Shown: piece after piece, positions 6,642 to 9,978 of the stretch | Layout of the letters: the number at the start of each line of letters is the position of its first letter | How positions within the stretch are numbered: position 1 is the stretch's first letter | Source: Anaerolineae bacterium | GTDB taxonomy: Bacteria > Chloroflexota > Anaerolineae > Anaerolineales > UBA4823 | Direction of reading: 5' to 3' | Length of the DNA stretch: 9,978 nucleotides | NCBI GenBank assembly: GCA_030622805.1 | Contig: JAUXFR010000020.1 | Coordinates: 1-9,978, forward strand | The notes under the pieces: model-generated | Databases searched by the model: none | Told to the model about the DNA's origin: nothing | Seen by the model: the letters and a program-made list of their open reading frames with translations, nothing else | Program-made: the position numbers and the translations under genes

Positions 6642-6663
6642 TACTCCGTGTCAATCCGTGTAC
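6634..6663. repeat. Right inverted repeat with three (A/C)TCCGT units
   Basis: ATCCGT (6634-6639), CTCCGT (6644-6649) and ATCCGT (6654-6659) repeat at exactly 10-base steps. Read on the minus strand it mirrors the left end, with GTACACGGATT exact at the outer edge (6653-6663). It includes the stop codon of the GxxExxY gene and ends 20 bases before the thiolase start codon. Confidence 0.75.
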
Positions 6664-6683
6664 TGATAAAAAGCGAGGTTAAA

Positions 6684-7880
6684 ATGAAAACACTCAATTC
6701 AAAACATGATCCTGTAATTGTTGCGGCAGCCCGGACGGCTGTTGGGAAGGCAAAGCGCGGTTCTCTGGCGACTTATAGACCGGATGAGATGGCTGTGATG
6801 GTGGTGCAGGATTTATTACGCCGGGTAGAAGGATTTAACCCGGAGATGATTGACGATCTGATTCTCGGATGCGCATTCCCAGAAGGACCCCAAGGTATGA
6901 ACGTTGCGCGCATGGTAGGTTTACGAGCTGGGCTTCCTGTCTCCGTACCTGCGGAGACCGTCAACCGTTTCTGCGCTTCTGGTGTCCAGAGCATCGCACA
7001 CGCTGCGTTTGCGATTATGGCAGGGCAGATGGAGATTGCTATCGCCGGTGGTACAGAATCAATGACAATGGTGCCCATGACTGGTTTTAAGTTCGCGCCT
7101 GATCCACACCTGGCAGAGAATTATCCAGAAGCGTTTACCAATATGGGACTAACTGCGGAGAACGTAGCTGAGAAGTACGGCATAAGCCGTGAGGAGCAGG
7201 ACGTCTTCTCGCTTCAAAGCCACCAGAAGGCAATCACGGCAATCGAAACAGGTGCGTTTGAGGAGCAGATTGTTCCATTAGAAGTTAATCTTATTGAGCC
7301 GGGCAGTAACGGGCACCCTGAAAATCGAACTTACACATTCAAGATCGATGATGGTCCACGCCGTGATACAAGCCTGGAAGCTCTCACGAGGCTCAGACCG
7401 GCTTTTAAACAGAACGGGACAGTCACGGCTGGCAACTCGTCTCAAATGTCTGACGGCGCGGCAGGGGTGATCATCATGTCGCGCGCGAAGGCTGATACGT
7501 TGGGGTTAAAACCACTGGTGCGTTTCATCGCCTACGCTGTTGGAGGGGTTCCGCCAGAAATTATGGGCATGGGACCCACAGCCGCGGTGCCCAAAGCGCT
7601 GGAACTGGCGGGACTGAGCCTTGACGAGATTGAATTGATTGAGCTCAATGAAGCCTTTGCCGCGCAGGGTCTGGCAGTGATCCGGGAGCTAGACCTCAAC
7701 GTAGAGATCACCAATGTAAACGGCGGCGCGATCGCTCTCGGTCACCCCCTGGGCTGCACCGGTGCGAAATTAACTGTACAGCTCATCAACGAAATGAAAC
7801 GCAGAGACATACAGTTCGGCATGGTCACGATGTGCATTGGAGGAGGTATGGGCGCTGCGGGTATCTTTGAGAACCTGTAG
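6684..7880 (+). CDS. fadA: Acetyl-CoA C-acyltransferase (3-ketoacyl-CoA thiolase), FadA type
   Basis: A complete 398-residue thiolase that cleaves 3-ketoacyl-CoA with CoA to acetyl-CoA and a shortened acyl-CoA. The nucleophile is C97 in NRFCASG, H354 lies in GGAIALGHPLGCTGA (348-361) and the second active-site cysteine is C384 in CIGGGMGAA; NEAFA (322-326) is also present. The length matches the family. The ATG at 6684 is preceded by GAGG (6675-6678) in a near-consensus ribosome site. An in-frame GTG at 6648 falls inside the cassette's right repeat and has no family similarity, so it was rejected. The gene completes the pathway begun by the dehydrogenases and fadN, but its leader is partly made of cassette sequence, which may alter its expression. 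Confidence 0.95.
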   Translation: MKTLNSKHDPVIVAAARTAVGKAKRGSLATYRPDEMAVMVVQDLLRRVEGFNPEMIDDLILGCAFPEGPQGMNVARMVGLRAGLPVSVPAETVNRFCASGVQSIAHAAFAIMAGQMEIAIAGGTESMTMVPMTGFKFAPDPHLAENYPEAFTNMGLTAENVAEKYGISREEQDVFSLQSHQKAITAIETGAFEEQIVPLEVNLIEPGSNGHPENRTYTFKIDDGPRRDTSLEALTRLRPAFKQNGTVTAGNSSQMSDGAAGVIIMSRAKADTLGLKPLVRFIAYAVGGVPPEIMGMGPTAAVPKALELAGLSLDEIELIELNEAFAAQGLAVIRELDLNVEITNVNGGAIALGHPLGCTGAKLTVQLINEMKRRDIQFGMVTMCIGGGMGAAGIFENL

Positions 7881-7952
7881 TGAGTAGAAAAAAATCTAAA
7901 TATACGAGAAAAGACCAAATTTGAAGGTAAACTATACGAGGAGCATACGATA

Positions 7953-8282
7953 ATGACAGATTATACAATGGCAGAGCTTGTTAAGAACCACGAGAAAGCT
8001 TTCAAGCCCGAAGCTGCTGATGGTGTTGACGCAGTGATCCAGTACAAGCTGACCGGAGATGAAGGCGGCGATTGGATTATTACTATACACGAGGGAGAAT
8101 GCACCACGGCGGAAGGAGTGGCTGAGAATCCCAACATGACCATGGCTGCCGATGCTCAAGATTTGAAGGATGTATTGTTGGGCAAGGCTAATGGCATGCA
8201 GTATTTCATGCAGGGAAAGCTTAAACTCTCCGGAGATCTGAATCTGGCGATGAAGCTGACCAGCTTTTTCAAGATGAGCTGA
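7953..8282 (+). CDS. SCP2 sterol-carrier-domain protein
   Basis: A 109-residue single-domain protein of the SCP2 family, which forms a hydrophobic tunnel that binds sterols, fatty acids or acyl-CoA. Features seen are the strands VIQYKLTGDEGGDWIITIHEG (about 28-48), the NPNMTMAADAQDLKDVLLGKANGMQYFMQGKLKLSGDLNLAMKL block (59-102) typical of the family, and a short C-terminal FFKMS. There is no signal peptide or membrane segment, so it is probably cytosolic. GAGGAG (7938-7943) lies 9 bases before the ATG. It is the last gene of the operon, 72 bases after fadA. In eukaryotes SCP2 domains are fused to a thiolase (SCPx) or to multifunctional enzyme 2, so its place beside fadA suggests it presents or carries the acyl-CoA substrate; that role is inferred. 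Confidence 0.88.
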   Translation: MTDYTMAELVKNHEKAFKPEAADGVDAVIQYKLTGDEGGDWIITIHEGECTTAEGVAENPNMTMAADAQDLKDVLLGKANGMQYFMQGKLKLSGDLNLAMKLTSFFKMS

Positions 8283-8297
8283 TAGAGCTGAAAAGAT

Positions 8298-8335
8298 CAT
8301 GCGAGGCAAAATGAAGCTTCGCATGGAAGCGTTTT
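8298..8335. terminator. Stem-loop between convergent genes, candidate bidirectional terminator
   Basis: CATGCGAGGC (8298-8307) pairs with GCTTCGCATG (8316-8325) as a 10-bp stem with one G-U pair and an 8-base loop. On the + strand a T run (8332-8335) follows after six bases; on the minus strand, TCTTTT follows the stem within two bases, which is the better terminator for proS. Its location between the 3' ends of two converging genes supports the call. Confidence 0.6.
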
Positions 8336-8336
8336 C

Positions 8337-9978
8337 TTATTGATCTGTATAAGCTGCAGGAACAACTGTTTCTTTAATTGCGTTCTGCAATGCTTCAATT
8401 TCCACATTAATATAGGCGATCACTTGCTCTAATTTGACGATATGACGCTCTTTCTGATCGCGTCGTTTCATCTCCACGCCGCCTTGTTTGAGTGCGCGCT
8501 GGCTGACGGTAATCCGGAGAGGTATGCCGATCAGGTCAGCGTCGTTGAACTTCACCCCCGGGCTCTCGTTACGGTCATCGTACAACACCTCGATCCCAGC
8601 CTCTACTAAATCTTCATAAAGTTGCTCAGCCACTTCCAAACTGGAGAGGGCATCTTCCCTTTGTTCTCCCTCTCCCTTATCCCTTAACCCCTTATCACCC
8701 TTCACTTTCCCTGCTAAAACCACCATATGCACCTGATATGGCGCGACGCTGATGGGCCAGATCAGCCCCTGTTCATCATGATGCTCTTCCGCGATGCATG
8801 CCAGCAGGCGCCCGCTGCCAATACCGTATGATCCCATCACGATGGGATGAGTTTCCCCTTTCCGATCCTGGTAGGTAGCGCCCAGCGCTTCGCTGTAGCG
8901 TGTCCCCAGCTTGAAGATGTTCCCGACTTCGACGCCGCGAACTGCTCTGAGAGGACTTCCGCACTCGAGGCATCGATCGCCCTCCTGCGCTGCGGTGATG
9001 TCTGCGATAATCTTCGCCTGATAATCTCGTCCGTAGTTTACGTTTCGCAGGTGGTAACCATCTTCATTCGCTCCCGCGACCAGGTTGGGTGACTCTGGGA
9101 TAATATCATCCACCACGACGAGGACATTCTCCAGTCCGATAGGAGATGCGTAGCCGGGAACAGCGCCGATTGCAAGAATCTCATCCTCCGTGGCAGGGCG
9201 CAGTTCAGAAGCTTTGATAGCATTTGCCAGCTTGGTCTCGTTGACCTCCATGTCCCCGCGCACGATTGCGAAGACGAAGTGCTCTTGGTGCGATGCACTT
9301 TCCATGGTTGCAGCACCTCCTTCCGCGGGCATCGTTGCCATAATAAATACGGCTTTTGCGGTCCTGGATTCGGGTATGTCCAGAAATGCTGCCAGTTCTT
9401 CAATCGTTTTGCATCCGGGTGTGGCGACCTTCTCCAGGGATAATATTTCTTCTGGCGCCGAAGCTATCTTCTCAAATCGGGCGATCTGGCGGTTGGCAGC
9501 ATATCCACAGGAATCGCAGAGCATAATTGTGTCTTCACCGACCGGGGTCAGATACATGAACTCGTGCGCCAGCTGTCCACCCATCATGCCTACGTCTGAT
9601 TTAACCGCGATCACGTCCAACCCACAGCGGCGGAAAATATTAAAGTAAGCCTGGTAATGGGCGCGGTACTGTTTATCGAGCCCCTCCCAATCCGCATCCA
9701 GGCTGTAGCTGTCCTTCATGGTGAATTCGCGCACCCGGATCAACCCGGCGCGCGGACGGGGATCGTCCCGCCATTTCGTCTGAACATGGTACAGCAGCAG
9801 GGGAAGCTGCTTGTATGAACGGATTTCCTTACGTGACAGGTCTGCGACCACCTCTTCATGGGTCATGGCCAGCACCATGTCCCTGCCTGTACGGTCCTTG
9901 AAACGACCCATCTCAGCACCGATCTGGTACCAGCGACCGGTTTCCTGCCACAGCTCGGCGGGGTGTACTGGAGGCATG
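8337..9978 (-). CDS. proS: Prolyl-tRNA synthetase, N-terminus missing at window edge
   Basis: At least 546 residues of a bacterial-type class II ProRS, which charges tRNA-Pro. From the ATG at 9977 (internal, not the start): the core with motif 2 region VQTKWRDDPRPRAG...REFTMKDSYS (65-92), an editing (INS/YbaK-like) domain at about 186-330 with the conserved-type lysine K208 (TAKAV), motif 3 MGSYGIGSGRL (381-391), and the anticodon-binding domain (about 411-525, DDRNESPGVKFNDADLIGIP). CDSC (154-157) and CLEC (336-339) may bind zinc together. Comparison with the 572-residue E. coli enzyme suggests roughly 75 N-terminal residues lie beyond the right edge. Residues about 424-443 (KVKGDKGLRDKGEGEQREDA) are an extra low-complexity segment at the junction to the anticodon domain. 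It is convergent to and independent of the fad operon. Confidence 0.95.
   Translation of the reverse strand, partial: MPPVHPAELWQETGRWYQIGAEMGRFKDRTGRDMVLAMTHEEVVADLSRKEIRSYKQLPLLLYHVQTKWRDDPRPRAGLIRVREFTMKDSYSLDADWEGLDKQYRAHYQAYFNIFRRCGLDVIAVKSDVGMMGGQLAHEFMYLTPVGEDTIMLCDSCGYAANRQIARFEKIASAPEEILSLEKVATPGCKTIEELAAFLDIPESRTAKAVFIMATMPAEGGAATMESASHQEHFVFAIVRGDMEVNETKLANAIKASELRPATEDEILAIGAVPGYASPIGLENVLVVVDDIIPESPNLVAGANEDGYHLRNVNYGRDYQAKIIADITAAQEGDRCLECGSPLRAVRGVEVGNIFKLGTRYSEALGATYQDRKGETHPIVMGSYGIGSGRLLACIAEEHHDEQGLIWPISVAPYQVHMVVLAGKVKGDKGLRDKGEGEQREDALSSLEVAEQLYEDLVEAGIEVLYDDRNESPGVKFNDADLIGIPLRITVSQRALKQGGVEMKRRDQKERHIVKLEQVIAYINVEIEALQNAIKETVVPAAYTDQ
8655..8709 (-). repeat. G-rich low-complexity insertion in proS with G-quadruplex potential
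   Basis: On the proS coding strand this tract is purine-rich with G runs (on + coordinates, C runs at 8657-8659, 8668-8670, 8674-8676, 8681-8683, 8688-8691 and 8698-8700). Five consecutive runs from 8668 to 8700 are separated by loops of 6, 4, 4 and 3 bases, which meets the usual G3+ N1-7 quadruplex pattern. Units such as GGGATAA and GGGGTTAA look like decayed tandem repeats. The frame stays open. Confidence 0.65.

Larger units (their letters stand above)
6142..6663. mobile_element. Candidate mobile cassette: GxxExxY gene between inverted repeats
   Basis: The outer 11 bases GTACACGGATT at 6142-6152 are repeated exactly in inverse orientation at 6653-6663. Inside each end lie further ACGGAT-type units. 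Between them is one complete gene of clearly lower G+C content: my hand count gives 128 G/C in the 360 bases 6241-6600 (36%), against 47-63% in two fadN lines. The cassette separates two genes that are neighbours in related fad operons. I find no target-site duplication and no transposase, so if it moves it is passive or uses an unknown mechanism. The repeats are seen; mobility is inferred. Confidence 0.45.

Noticed and set aside
6142..6663. CRISPR-like array because of repeated ACGGAT units
   Set aside because: The units are 6-9 bases with 3-4 base gaps and form two short opposed groups around a gene; there are no spacers and no cas genes.
6648..6683. GTG start extending the thiolase by 12 residues
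   Set aside because: It falls in the right inverted repeat of the cassette and lacks thiolase similarity; the ATG at 6684 has its own ribosome site.
9038..9648. Long open frames overlapping proS in other frames (about 120-150 codons)
   Set aside because: They lack family-like motifs and lie wholly within the clearly coding proS frame; they are shadows of its codon bias.

Overview
The window reads as a chromosomal piece of a free-living bacterium, most probably a Chloroflexota member of the Anaerolineae type. That placement rests on general resemblance of the proteins, a moderate G+C content (about 50-60% in the lines I counted) and the style of the prolyl-tRNA synthetase. No rRNA or phylogenetic test was possible. 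Most of the window is a fatty-acid (or other acyl-CoA) beta-oxidation cluster on the + strand, flanked by a divergent membrane-protein gene on the left and a convergent proS on the right.

Layout. 1-335 (-): N-terminal part of a multi-pass membrane protein, cut by the left edge. 336-480: divergent intergenic region with a promoter and an 18-bp palindromic operator. 481-1065: TetR-family regulator. 1208-2302 and 2314-3570: two adjacent acyl-CoA dehydrogenase-family genes with complementary losses of key motifs. 3709-6135: FadN-type fusion of 3-hydroxyacyl-CoA dehydrogenase and enoyl-CoA hydratase. 6142-6663: an A+T-rich cassette holding a GxxExxY-family gene between inverted repeats. 6684-7880: thiolase (fadA). 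7953-8282: stand-alone SCP2 domain protein. 8298-8335: stem-loop between convergent genes. 8337-9978 (-): proS, missing its N-terminus at the right edge and carrying a G-rich low-complexity insertion.

How it works together. The dehydrogenase pair would make 2-enoyl-CoA, FadN would hydrate it and oxidise the 3-hydroxyacyl-CoA, and FadA would cleave the 3-ketoacyl-CoA to acetyl-CoA and a shortened acyl-CoA. The SCP2 protein may carry the lipid or acyl-CoA. The TetR protein probably represses its own gene, and perhaps the operon, until an acyl-CoA ligand binds. No acyl-CoA ligase or ETF gene is in the window.

Most noteworthy: (1) the two dehydrogenases together, but not singly, hold the full set of FAD and catalytic motifs, which points to an obligate heteromer; (2) the GxxExxY gene sits in a small cassette, bounded by GTACACGGATT inverted repeats with helically phased ACGGAT units, that splits fadN from fadA; (3) an in-frame insertion in proS has G-quadruplex potential.
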